From the NCBI GenBank assembly GCA_031412915.1, contig JANODX010000158.1:1-64000 (forward strand): 64,000 bases of DNA. Direction: 5' to 3'. Both the position numbers and the translations under genes were made by a program. The notes beneath the pieces were generated by a model. It made no database searches and had not been told where the DNA came from. It saw only the letters and a list, made by a program, of their open reading frames with translations. Below, piece after piece: positions 8,150 through 15,510 of this stretch; the first letter of the stretch is position 1; every line of letters starts with the position of its first letter. This stretch comes from JAGNNV01 sp031412915. GTDB taxonomy: Bacteria; Acidobacteriota; Vicinamibacteria; Fen-336; JAGNNV01.

Positions 8150-8466
8150 ATCCTCAAGGGTTTGGCGGCGTTTGTCGCATTCGTCATGGGGGTGGGCGCG
8201 GTCTTCGGCGCCATGAATACGATGTACGCGATCGTGGCCTCCCGCACGCGTGAGATCGGGACGCTGCGCGCCCTCGGTTTCTCGCGGCGGTCGATCCTGT
8301 ATTCCTTCGTGATGGAGTCGGTGTTTCTCGCCACCCTGGCCGGGGTCATCGGCTGCCTTCTCGCCCTGCCCATGAATGGCTTCTCCACCGGCACGGCGCA
8401 GACCCAGAGTTTCGGTGAGGTGGCGTTCTCGTTCCGGCTGACGCCGCAGATTCTCCTCACCGGCAT
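8150..8466 (+). pseudogene. FtsX-family permease remnant (copy B)
   Basis: Begins inside the gene at ILKGLAAFVAFVMGVG, continues through SRTREIGTLRALGFSRR, and ends after LTPQILLTGM. It covers the same region as the copy at 1-336 but lacks its last 30 residues. Against copy A it shows scattered, mostly synonymous changes (roughly 10% by eye), so it derives from a paralogue rather than an exact duplicate. It is joined to the flavoprotein fragment on the left and to a broken VOC gene on the right. Confidence 0.8.
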
Positions 8467-8673
8467 GGCCGTAGACCACACCAGGCCCGGGCGGGGCGCC
8501 CAGGCCTGCGGCCTCCAGCTGAATCTCAATATCGCCCGGGCGACGCCCGCTCGCGACGCCGGATCTCCCCACCTCCAGGCGATCGAGAATCCGAGCTTGC
8601 CCGTTTAGTAAGCGAGAGCTTCGTCCAGATCCTTGACCGCGAATACCGGGAACAGCTTCGTGACGCGCGTCAT
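8467..8673 (-). pseudogene. VOC/glyoxalase-bleomycin-resistance family pseudogene
   Basis: From ATG at 8673 the minus strand reads MTRVTKLFPVFAVKDLDEAL, then a TAA stop where Tyr is expected (AYYTGKLGF type), then TGKLGFSIAWRWGDPASRAG. A frameshift leads into GDIEIQLEAAGLGAPPGPG, and the gene is cut at the permease remnant. With the frames corrected it is the N-terminal half of a vicinal-oxygen-chelate protein. One nonsense change, one frameshift and one truncation make it non-functional. The first two lesions are small, so decay looks recent. Confidence 0.75.
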
Positions 8674-8857
8674 CGACGGGAGTCTATGCGCGTGAGGTCG
8701 CGATCTCTCCTACTCGAGATCAACTGAGGCATGCAGAACTCATCCATGGCGGCGAAGGTCCGAACCTCTCTCTTACGACGGCACGGCCACGAGCCGGGAC
8801 GTCTCGACCGGGCAGAATCCTTGCATTTTCGTCAGTACATGACGAGAATACGAGCAC
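8674..8857. other. Intergenic region upstream of the AAA/DUF4143 gene
   Basis: Holds the presumed control region of the divergent VOC remnant and the AAA gene. No clear promoter, repeat or additional gene was recognised. Confidence 0.4.
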
Positions 8858-10021
8858 ATGAGAAGCCTGTCCCGCCTCCGCCGCCTCGCGAAAGTGCGCG
8901 CGAGCCTGCGCCGCAGTCCGGTGGTGGCCTTGCTCGGCCCTCGCCAATGCGGGAAGAGCACGCTGGCCCAGGCCATCGCGCGCCAGAGTCCAGCGGCCAC
9001 GTTCTTCGATCTCGAGGACCCACGCGACGTCGCCAGACTGGACGACCCCATGCTGGCGCTCGCCGAGCCCGTCGGCCTGGTGGTTCTGGACGAAATCCAG
9101 CGACGTCCCGAATTGTTCCCGTCGCTCCGAGTGCTGGCCGATCGTCGCCCGCTCAAGACGCGCTTTCTGGTCCTCGGCAGCGCTTCGCGCGATCTCCTGC
9201 GGCAGTCGTCCGAGTCGCTCGCCGGGCGCATCGAGTATCTGGAAATGGACGGCTTCTCTCTCGATGAAGCGGGGGCGCGGCAGTTCGGTCCGCTGTGGGT
9301 GCGCGGAGGCTTCCCGCGCAGCCTCCTCGCCCGAACGGAATCCGAGAGCGTCTCCTGGCGCCGCGAGTTTGTCCGCTCGTTTGTGGAACGGGACCTGCCG
9401 CAAATCGGATCGAGCGTCAGCGCCTCCACGATCAGCCGCTTCTGGGCGATGCTCGCCCACTACCACGGCCAGATCTGGAACGCCTCCGAGTTCGCCCGGG
9501 CCTTCGGGGTGAGTGAAGCGAGCGTGCGCCGCTACGCGGACTTGCTGATCGAAACGTTCGTGGTGCGGAGGCTTTCGCCCTGGAGCGAGAATCTCGGGAA
9601 GCGTCAGGTGAAGTCGCCGAAGCTCTACATCGCGGACACCGGCATCCTGCACTCGCTGCTTGGAATCGGCAGCCGGGCCGGACTCGAGGCCCATCCCAAG
9701 GTCGGAGCGTCATGGGAGGGCTTCGGCATCACGCAGGTTGTGGAGCGCCTGGGCGTGTCCCGGGATGAGTGCTACTTCTGGGCCACGCAGGCGGGGGCGG
9801 AACTCGACCTGCTCGTGGTCCGCGGCGAGCGGCGGATGGGGTTCGAGTTCAAGCGGACGGTGGCGCCCCAGGTAACGAAGTCGATGCACATTGCCCTCGG
9901 GGATTTGCGGCTCTCATCGCTGGATGTGGTCCATGCCGGTGACCAGACCTTCCCGCTGCGGGAAGGCATACGCGCGCTTTCGCTCAAGCGGATCCTGACC
10001 GACCTGAAGCCCTTGCGCTGA
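8858..10021 (+). CDS. AAA ATPase with DUF4143 domain
   Basis: 387 residues. Walker A GPRQCGKST (27-35) and Walker B VVLDEIQ (75-81) form the N-terminal P-loop part. The C-terminal half has the DUF4143 pattern (SPKLYIADTGILHSLLG) and ends with a restriction-nuclease-like core, GAELDLLVV...GFEFKRT (about 313-335). Proteins of this large family are common in accessory regions and near toxin-antitoxin loci; their substrate is unknown, so no reaction is assigned. The gene looks intact, with ATG at 8858 and no strong ribosome site. A decayed fragment of the 13814-type gene follows it. Confidence 0.9.
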   Translation: MRSLSRLRRLAKVRASLRRSPVVALLGPRQCGKSTLAQAIARQSPAATFFDLEDPRDVARLDDPMLALAEPVGLVVLDEIQRRPELFPSLRVLADRRPLKTRFLVLGSASRDLLRQSSESLAGRIEYLEMDGFSLDEAGARQFGPLWVRGGFPRSLLARTESESVSWRREFVRSFVERDLPQIGSSVSASTISRFWAMLAHYHGQIWNASEFARAFGVSEASVRRYADLLIETFVVRRLSPWSENLGKRQVKSPKLYIADTGILHSLLGIGSRAGLEAHPKVGASWEGFGITQVVERLGVSRDECYFWATQAGAELDLLVVRGERRMGFEFKRTVAPQVTKSMHIALGDLRLSSLDVVHAGDQTFPLREGIRALSLKRILTDLKPLR

Positions 10022-10067
10022 AGGCGCGCAACCGATGAGCCTGTCCGGCTACGATTTGCGGAACCAC

Positions 10068-10131
10068 GGGCTCGCCGGTTTCGCGGCCAGGGGCATGTCC
10101 TGAGTGAGAGAGTCGAACTTCGCCTCGCTGA
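10068..10131 (-). pseudogene. Decayed fragment related to the 13814-14647 protein
   Basis: On the minus strand the codons read AISEAKFDSLTQDMPLAAK and soon reach a stop. The intact protein at 13814-14647 has PISEARFQYLADNLPLAAR. It is therefore a short paralogous scrap from the middle of that gene. The rest of 10022-10302 shows no other recognisable coding sequence. Confidence 0.6.
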
Positions 10132-10302
10132 TGGCCTTGTTTCACTCACGCTCTCCTTCATCGTCAACACTGTGACCGGAGGGGCGAAACTCAACGTCGT
10201 CCTCAATTGGCTAACCGGCATTGCGCCGACGGCGGATCAATAGCCAGCCTGCCGAAGGGCCCTTCGGTCGTGGCGATCGGACGCAGAGTGGACCCCCAGT
10301 TC

Positions 10303-10716
10303 TTAGACTTCCTGAACTTCAAGATCGATTCGGCGCTTGATCAAACGAAAGTCGGCGATGTCTCCGGTCAAGACGAGTGCGCCGTGACGATGAGCGGTCA
10401 GCGCGATCAAGCAATCGTTCTGAAGTTCGCGGCGCTTGTGGATGTCGAACCCGTGGTCGTCCCCGATCGCGCGAACAAGCGGACCGGCTCTCAGCCAGTC
10501 CCCGGCAAGGGGAGCCCAGATCTCGGCCGACGATCGCGCCAGACCGTCGAGCGCCCTCTCCGCGGCGCGGTCCCGAGCGCCCCGGTAAAGCTCGCAGAGG
10601 ACCACGGCACTTTGCCTCAGCACATATCGCCGAGAGAACTCGTCCAGGCCATGAGGCAATTCGCCTTTGAGGTGGCGAATGACTACATTCGTATCGAGAA
10701 TGGCGTAGCGGGCCAC
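10303..10716 (-). CDS. VapC-like PIN-domain toxin (first module)
   Basis: 137-residue PIN-domain ribonuclease of a type II toxin-antitoxin pair. Acidic metal-binding residues are in the usual places: Asp8 (AILDTN), Glu42 (VLCELYRG), Asp101 (NDCLIAL) and Asp119/Asp122 (TGDIADF). Family toxins cut tRNA or rRNA. The start ATG at 10716 lies 11 bp after the stop of the small gene upstream, which is taken as the antitoxin. All key residues are present, so it is probably functional. Confidence 0.85.
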   Translation of the reverse strand: MARYAILDTNVVIRHLKGELPHGLDEFSRRYVLRQSAVVLCELYRGARDRAAERALDGLARSSAEIWAPLAGDWLRAGPLVRAIGDDHGFDIHKRRELQNDCLIALTAHRHGALVLTGDIADFRLIKRRIDLEVQEV

Positions 10717-10727
10717 ACTCGGCGCCC

Positions 10728-10931
10728 TTAGATCGCTTTGAAGCTCTCGCGCTTCGCCACACCCGCGAGCTTCAGCAGTGGTTTCCAGGACTCCTCGATC
10801 TCCTTCACTCGAGCGAGGGCCAGGCGCACGGTCTCGCCGTCAGATCTGGCGCGCAGAATGCGTCGCGCACTCTTGAGGGCCTTAGGTTCGACGAAGAACG
10901 CTTTTCTTTCGAGGACCGCTGCGGATTCCAT
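10728..10931 (-). CDS. Probable antitoxin partner of the PIN toxin
   Basis: 67-residue, charged, helix-prone protein (KALKSARRILRARSDGE, then VKEIEESWKPLLKLAG) directly upstream of the VapC-like gene and in the same direction. Size, position and composition fit a VapB-type antitoxin that would bind the toxin and the shared promoter. The sequence does not match a family I can name. ATG at 10931 is chosen; the longer frame reaching 11930 is only the shadow of the DUF885 gene. Confidence 0.7.
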   Translation of the reverse strand: MESAAVLERKAFFVEPKALKSARRILRARSDGETVRLALARVKEIEESWKPLLKLAGVAKRESFKAI

Positions 10932-11095
10932 ATGGCAAGCATACACTTTGCCCGGTACCGGCACATGTGGCGCCCGGGAGGGTGGGGCAGGCGAGGCGAG
11001 TCGAGGGATTGATCGTGGCCCACGTGCTCGCGCCCGGCAAGGAACAAACGAAATCAAGTCCTCCCTTCGGTCGCGGTTTCGCGCCGACCCGGTGC

Positions 11096-12769
11096 TTAGA
11101 ACATCAGCCTCCGGATCTGCTTGAACGGCAGGTCGCCGTAGGTGAGCAGCGTGTCGTTGAACCGCCTCAACGTGTAGTGCTCGCCCATGCGGCGTTTGTA
11201 CTCGTCGCGCAGCTCGAGGATCACGCGCTCGCCGATGATCCCGCGCCCGGGCGGCGAGGGGGTTTGCGAGTCGCGCTGCACCTCGATGAAGGCGTTGGCG
11301 GGCTCCATTCCCATCTTGTCGATGTAGGCCTCGACCGCCTGTTCGAAGGTCATCTCGCCCCTGGCCATGCGGCATTTGGTGAGGATGCGCTGCACCCGCC
11401 ACATCCGCATCTGCAGACGCGCCATGCGAGTCTTGAGCGCCTCCATATAGGGCAGCGTCTCGAAGTAACCCTCGTCTTCGAAGAGTTTCTCGAGGTAGAA
11501 AGACCAGGCCTGGCTGAAGTAGGCGCTGCCGAACGCGCGGCGCATGGGCCGCGTGACCTGGGCGTTGGCCGCGGCGATCTGGACGGTGTGCCCCAGCCAT
11601 TCGTGGTACGAGATCACGTGGGTCCAGTACGGGTTGTAACTGCGGAGCCGGCTCGCCTTCTCCTGCGGCGTCAGTCGGTCTTCGAGGGGGGTGAGCACGT
11701 AGTAGCCCGACTGCCGTCCCGCCACGGTCGGTCCGTCGGTCGCCCCGCCAAACGACAGCGTGCGGCGCGCCATGGGCTGGGTGATGCGCGCGCCGTAGTC
11801 CAGGTAGTCCGGAATGGTCACCACATGGCGGCCCGGGCCGCGCAGCCACGCCGAGGCCATGTCGACGTAACGCTGGGCCATCGTCAGCACGCCTTCCCAA
11901 GGTGGCGCCTCGTCCTTCATCACCTCCCACACCTTGCGCAAATCGCCGCTTGGATGAATGCGCGCGGCGAGGGTCGTCATCTCGGCGGTCAGTTGACGTT
12001 CTTCTTCGGCCGCGATTTCGAGCATCCGAAGGACGCCGTAGTCATCGAGTTGCTCGTGAACGAACTGATAGAACTCGATCTCGGCGGGCGACCAGGCGGG
12101 CGACCGGGTGGAACGGGGCAACAGGTCCCGCTCCAGCCAGCGCTCGTAGTCGTCCACCGCGCTCCGGGCGGTCCGGGCCGCGGCGAGAAGCTCCGCCTTG
12201 AGCGCGGGTTCGTCGACCGGAGTGTTGGGCACGTACTGGTCGAGCAGGAGTTTCGCGTAGTAACACTGGTAGATCGCGTTCTCGGTCCAGGTGCGCGCGG
12301 GGGTGGTGAGGTTGAGGCGGGCGTTCTTGAGGATTTCGGGCAGGCGCTCGAGTTCGGCGAGCGCCTCGCGGACGCCCGGGTCGGCGATGGCGCCCGGGCG
12401 AAGAAACAGCATGCTGGTCTGGTCGAGGCGCAGATACGAAGACGGGTTGAGCTGGTGGAGCTTGACGGTTGAGATCTCCCAGAACCTCGTCTTCAGGTGC
12501 GCCTCGAGAAGGCTTGCGTCAATCTGGTCGTCGCGACCCAGCGACTTCACATCGAGGGCCGAGAGTCGCTTGAGCATCGTGTCGTACCCCCGCGCGGCTT
12601 CGGCATACTCGGCGGGCGCACGGGTCGCCGTCCGAATCGCGAGTGCGTCGCCAATGAGGCGTGAGAGTGCTTCGGCGGGACCCTCCATGACCTGGGTTCC
12701 GACCCCCGCCGACGCCACGCCGGCCAGAGTTACCAGTGACAAGACAGTGAGTCCGGCGAGGGGGATCAT
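11096..12769 (-). CDS. DUF885 family secreted hydrolase-like protein
   Basis: 557 residues with an N-terminal signal peptide (LAGLTVLSLVTLAGVASAG). The hallmark of DUF885 is present: YHEWLGHTVQ, with an HExxH-like metal site at about residues 389-394. It is followed by FGSAYFSQAWSFYLEKL and by the MARGEMTFEQAVEAY C-terminal pattern. Members resemble metallopeptidases, but no substrate is established. It is probably exported to the periplasm or outside. The gene is intact and lies between the PIN module and the first copy of the 67-bp repeat. Confidence 0.9.
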   Translation of the reverse strand: MIPLAGLTVLSLVTLAGVASAGVGTQVMEGPAEALSRLIGDALAIRTATRAPAEYAEAARGYDTMLKRLSALDVKSLGRDDQIDASLLEAHLKTRFWEISTVKLHQLNPSSYLRLDQTSMLFLRPGAIADPGVREALAELERLPEILKNARLNLTTPARTWTENAIYQCYYAKLLLDQYVPNTPVDEPALKAELLAAARTARSAVDDYERWLERDLLPRSTRSPAWSPAEIEFYQFVHEQLDDYGVLRMLEIAAEEERQLTAEMTTLAARIHPSGDLRKVWEVMKDEAPPWEGVLTMAQRYVDMASAWLRGPGRHVVTIPDYLDYGARITQPMARRTLSFGGATDGPTVAGRQSGYYVLTPLEDRLTPQEKASRLRSYNPYWTHVISYHEWLGHTVQIAAANAQVTRPMRRAFGSAYFSQAWSFYLEKLFEDEGYFETLPYMEALKTRMARLQMRMWRVQRILTKCRMARGEMTFEQAVEAYIDKMGMEPANAFIEVQRDSQTPSPPGRGIIGERVILELRDEYKRRMGEHYTLRRFNDTLLTYGDLPFKQIRRLMF

Positions 12770-12875
12770 GGTGGCTGGTCCTCTGGAAGCTCAGGGGCAG
12801 CCGCTGTCGCGGTCGAGGGCTTCGGCCGCCGGGCGGTGTACCGCGTCGGCTTCTTCGCGGGAGTCTAGACCTGGA
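12770..12875. other. Short intergenic region before repeat R1b
   Basis: Presumed promoter region of the DUF885 gene on the minus strand. No gene is recognisable. Confidence 0.4.
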
Positions 12876-12942
12876 GCCAGGGCCGCGCTAGTCCGGCACG
12901 GCCGCGAGAGCGCGTACCTTCTCGCGTTCTTCGGGGCTGAAG
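12876..12942 (+). repeat. 67-bp direct repeat, left copy (R1b)
   Basis: 65 of 67 bases match 13802-13868 in the same orientation. The right-hand copy is the real 3' end of the 13814-14647 gene plus a few bases beyond it, so this one is a displaced duplicate. Together they bracket the nucleotidyltransferase pair and a permease remnant. Confidence 0.85.
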
Positions 12943-12964
12943 CCGGAAGCCTACCGTTCCCGGG

Positions 12965-13417
12965 CTATCGAGACTGCATTTCGAGGACGGCCACGTCGGC
13001 GAGATCCTTTGGACGCCCGGCGGCCTTCTTGTTGGCAATCAGGTCCTCTCGGCCGAGCACGGGCACATCCAGGCCGGAGAGGACGAAGGAGGCGCGTCGT
13101 TCCCAGGCCGACTTGAAATCCACTCCCGTAACTCCTGTAAGCACGTCGATCCGTCGCGGAGGAAGGCCAATCTGAACGACGCAGTCGGGGACCGTGAGAT
13201 CCGAGGGTGACATGCCAAGCGAGCGCAGGGGAGCGCCAAATCGAGCCAGGGCTCGAAAGACCCTGTCCGCGTTCGCACCGTCTGCTTCGATCCAGATGTC
13301 AATATCACCGGTCGCGCGGGGCACACCATGGGCGGCCAGGGCGTGAGCTCCAACGACCAGAAAACGCGCCTCCTCGATCAGAAGAACCCGGAGGAGATCG
13401 ATGAAATCTTCGTTCAA
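12965..13417 (-). CDS. Nucleotidyltransferase-fold protein
   Basis: 150 residues with an NTase-fold core: VVGAHALAAHG, then PRATGDIDIWIE, with the two Asp of a DxD metal site. The C-terminal GREDLIANKKAAGRPKDLAD pattern is seen in DUF6036/AbiEii-like and MNT-type proteins. Such proteins transfer nucleotides to proteins or tRNA and often serve as one half of a toxin-antitoxin or abortive-infection pair. TTG at 13417 is taken as the start because it overlaps the stop of the upstream gene in a TTGA tetranucleotide. A longer frame upstream only covers the other gene. Confidence 0.8.
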   Translation of the reverse strand: MNEDFIDLLRVLLIEEARFLVVGAHALAAHGVPRATGDIDIWIEADGANADRVFRALARFGAPLRSLGMSPSDLTVPDCVVQIGLPPRRIDVLTGVTGVDFKSAWERRASFVLSGLDVPVLGREDLIANKKAAGRPKDLADVAVLEMQSR

Positions 13418-13674
13418 TCGACCTCGGGATCGCCCAAGCGACGCACCCTCACCGGCCAGAGATCGCGCGGCGTCCGGTCGGGCACGCCGCGGCCATGGGA
13501 AAACGCGTCGACGGCCAACGGCCACATCATGGCGATGCGGTCCTCCACGGTGGTGGAAGCGGACAAATCCTCGGAGGGTTCCTCGCCCAGTCGAAACCGG
13601 CGAACCGGCCAGGCCGCGCGGCGCAGGCGACGTTCGTCTTCGCGGGTCGCATCCGGAGCGCCATTCGCGATCAT
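13414..13674 (-). CDS. Small conserved partner of the nucleotidyltransferase
   Basis: 86-residue protein starting MIANGAPDATREDERR and containing WPVRRFRLGEEPSEDLSAST and DRIAMMWPLAVDAF. I have seen this pattern in small proteins encoded next to NTase genes, but its function is not known to me. The stop overlaps the NTase start by four bases, implying translational coupling and roughly equal amounts. Candidate regulator or partner subunit. ATG at 13674. Confidence 0.7.
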   Translation of the reverse strand: MIANGAPDATREDERRLRRAAWPVRRFRLGEEPSEDLSASTTVEDRIAMMWPLAVDAFSHGRGVPDRTPRDLWPVRVRRLGDPEVD

Positions 13675-13716
13675 TGCCCATATTCTAGTGCGTGGCGCTC
13701 CGGGCGATTGGCTAGA

Positions 13717-13800
13717 ATCGTGGCCGCGCGCACGCGTGAGATCGGAACGCTGCGCGCGACGCGGATGCTCGATCACCCGGGCCCTGCGCGACGCCTATAG
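13717..13800 (+). pseudogene. FtsX permease remnant with internal deletion (copy C)
   Basis: About 84 bases keep only two pieces of the permease 3' region: ATCGTGGCCGCGCGCACGCG through ACGCTGCGCGC, and the last codons ATCACCCGGGCCCTGCGCGA. Some 240 bases between them are gone. The joint lies in GCGCGC, which is present at both edges in the longer copy at 1-336. The hypothetical gene's 3' end follows, as in copy A. Confidence 0.75.
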
Positions 13801-13801
13801 G

Positions 13802-13868
13802 GCCAGGGCCGCGCTAGTCCGGCAGGGCCGCGAGAGCGCGTACCTTCTCGCGTTCTTCGGAGCTGAAG
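13802..13868 (+). repeat. 67-bp direct repeat, right copy (R1c)
   Basis: Covers the last 18 codons of the gene at 13814-14647 and 12 bases beyond its stop. It is nearly identical to 12876-12942 and more distantly related to 341-402. Confidence 0.85.
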
Positions 13869-14647
13869 GTTGAATCGGCGAGGATCTTCTCGAGGTTCGG
13901 AGCGGAGAGCGAGGCCGCCGCACCCACCAGGTCCTTCATGGTGCTCTCGATCTGGCCGACCACGTACCGCCGAAAGAGACCGAGACGCATGATGGCGTTC
14001 ACCATCGCGTTCACCGGCGCGGTGCGGACCCGGACGTCGTAGGCGAGGCGGTCGGGGTTCTTCGTGCTCTGGCGAACCCGCACGTCGACATAGGCGGAGC
14101 CGTGAAGCTTCCAGGGGCCGAACCTGGAAGTGCCCCATCCGTAGTACGCCCGCCGTTGCGCGGGAAGGTCGGCGAAGAGCAGTTCGGCCTCTCCGGTCAT
14201 CTTGTCCGCGCGTGAAGCGCGGAAGCGCTTCGTCCCCGGGTCGACGTATTCCATGACGTATTTCGTCTTCGAAAACCGGGTGGCCAGCCGCGCGGCCAGG
14301 GGAAGATTGTCGGCAAGGTATTGGAAACGCGCTTCGCTGATCGGCGCCTCACCGATGATGTCGTACACCACGCGATAGCGGCCGCCGAGAAACGGGAAGA
14401 CGAACGCTCCCACGCCTGCGGTAGGCGCCACTCCGTGAGCAAGAAGGTCTCGCGGCTCGGCGCACCGCTGCTCGTCGTAAACCACCCCATCGACGGGCCG
14501 CGATTGGGCGGCGGTGCAAGCTGGAACCACGACCGGCAGGCCGCAGCCTCTGACCAGGGCGCACAGGGGCGTGGGCGCGTCTTCGGGACGCCCGAGAGAG
14601 GCAAGGAGAGAAACGAGAACCAGCCCTCGCAGGGCGGAGGCCATCAA
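13814..14647 (-). CDS. Exported hypothetical protein
   Basis: 277 residues. A hydrophobic N-terminus (ALRGLVLVSLLASLG) suggests a signal peptide. The mature part contains GRYRVVYDIIGEAPISEARF, AARLATRFSKTKYVMEYVDP and YYGWGTSRFGPWKLHGSAYV, a mixed alpha/beta pattern that recalls lipid-binding START/SRPBCC-like proteins. No family can be named with confidence. It starts two bases after the stop of the esterase gene, so the two form an operon. Pieces of it or of a paralogue occur at 341, 10068 and 12876, so this gene has been repeatedly copied and broken in the window. Confidence 0.75.
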   Translation of the reverse strand: MMASALRGLVLVSLLASLGRPEDAPTPLCALVRGCGLPVVVPACTAAQSRPVDGVVYDEQRCAEPRDLLAHGVAPTAGVGAFVFPFLGGRYRVVYDIIGEAPISEARFQYLADNLPLAARLATRFSKTKYVMEYVDPGTKRFRASRADKMTGEAELLFADLPAQRRAYYGWGTSRFGPWKLHGSAYVDVRVRQSTKNPDRLAYDVRVRTAPVNAMVNAIMRLGLFRRYVVGQIESTMKDLVGAAASLSAPNLEKILADSTFSSEEREKVRALAALPD

Positions 14648-14649
14648 CC

Positions 14650-15381
14650 CTAGAACAGCCTGGATATGTACACGTCCATCTGGTGCTTCCAGTACGGCCA
14701 GTCGTGACCGCCCTGCTCGCGCCAGTCATCGAGGTGATGGGGAATGCCACGCGCGGTCAGGATGGCGGACAGACGCCTCGTCGGACCGCTGTCCTCGTAG
14801 GCGCCGCAGCCGGTGGCCAGACGAATGTCGCACTGATGAAGGTACTGAAGGACGCTCCAGTCGGTCAGATTCGCCAGGTAGTCGACGGGATTGTTGAAGT
14901 AGAAGTTGTCGTCGTAGTGACCGTCCATGAAGCTACGCAGGTCGTAGACGCCGGAGAGAGCCAGGCACCGTCTCACCCGGGTCGGATGCTTGAAGAGGGT
15001 GTTGGCGGCGTGGTAAGCGCCAAAGGAGGCGCCCGTGGTGGTGATGGCGATTCCGCGGGCGTTGCAGTGGTTTTCGATGAAGGGCAGGACTTCGTCGGCA
15101 ATGACCGAATCGTAGGCCACCTGGAACCTCACCCGATCGGCGGGGTGAATGCTCTTGTTGGACCACGAGTCATTGTTCACCGAGTTCACGCAGAAGAACT
15201 TCACCCGGCCGGCCTGGATGTGGTGTCCGAGCGCATCGAACATCCCCTGGTTTTCATATTCACGCTCGTCGCCGCCGCTGGTCGGGAACACCAGGATGGG
15301 TTGTCCAAAGTGGCCATACACCCGAACGTGAACCTCGCGACCGATCCGGTCCGAATGCCACCGATGTGTTTCACTCTCCAT
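14650..15381 (-). CDS. Esterase family alpha/beta hydrolase
   Basis: 243 residues of the putative-esterase (esterase D/PF00756-like) family. The nucleophile elbow is TTGASFGAYHA with Ser119. An oxyanion-side PILVFPTSGGDEREYENQGM lies near the N-terminus, and a terminal WREQGGHDWPYWKHQ holds the likely catalytic His. No signal peptide, so it is probably cytoplasmic. Natural substrates are esters or thioesters that cannot be specified. ATG at 15381. It is the first gene of a two-gene unit with the exported hypothetical protein. Confidence 0.85.
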   Translation of the reverse strand: MESETHRWHSDRIGREVHVRVYGHFGQPILVFPTSGGDEREYENQGMFDALGHHIQAGRVKFFCVNSVNNDSWSNKSIHPADRVRFQVAYDSVIADEVLPFIENHCNARGIAITTTGASFGAYHAANTLFKHPTRVRRCLALSGVYDLRSFMDGHYDDNFYFNNPVDYLANLTDWSVLQYLHQCDIRLATGCGAYEDSGPTRRLSAILTARGIPHHLDDWREQGGHDWPYWKHQMDVYISRLF

Positions 15382-15510
15382 GCTTCAAGTCTCCTGTGTG
15401 GCTGAACCTATCAAGTGTCTCACCGATGCGGGAAATGAAGCGCCGCTCGCCGCGCCGGCGATCGAGGCTGGAGCCACGGTTCTCGCCCGCGGTGAGAGCG
15501 AGGGCCCTCA

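Noticed and set aside
12936..12960. Second DppA fragment after repeat R1b
   Set aside because: GCCGGAAGCCTACCG resembles the dppA 3' end (15 bases, one mismatch), but the following codons diverge. Too short to support.
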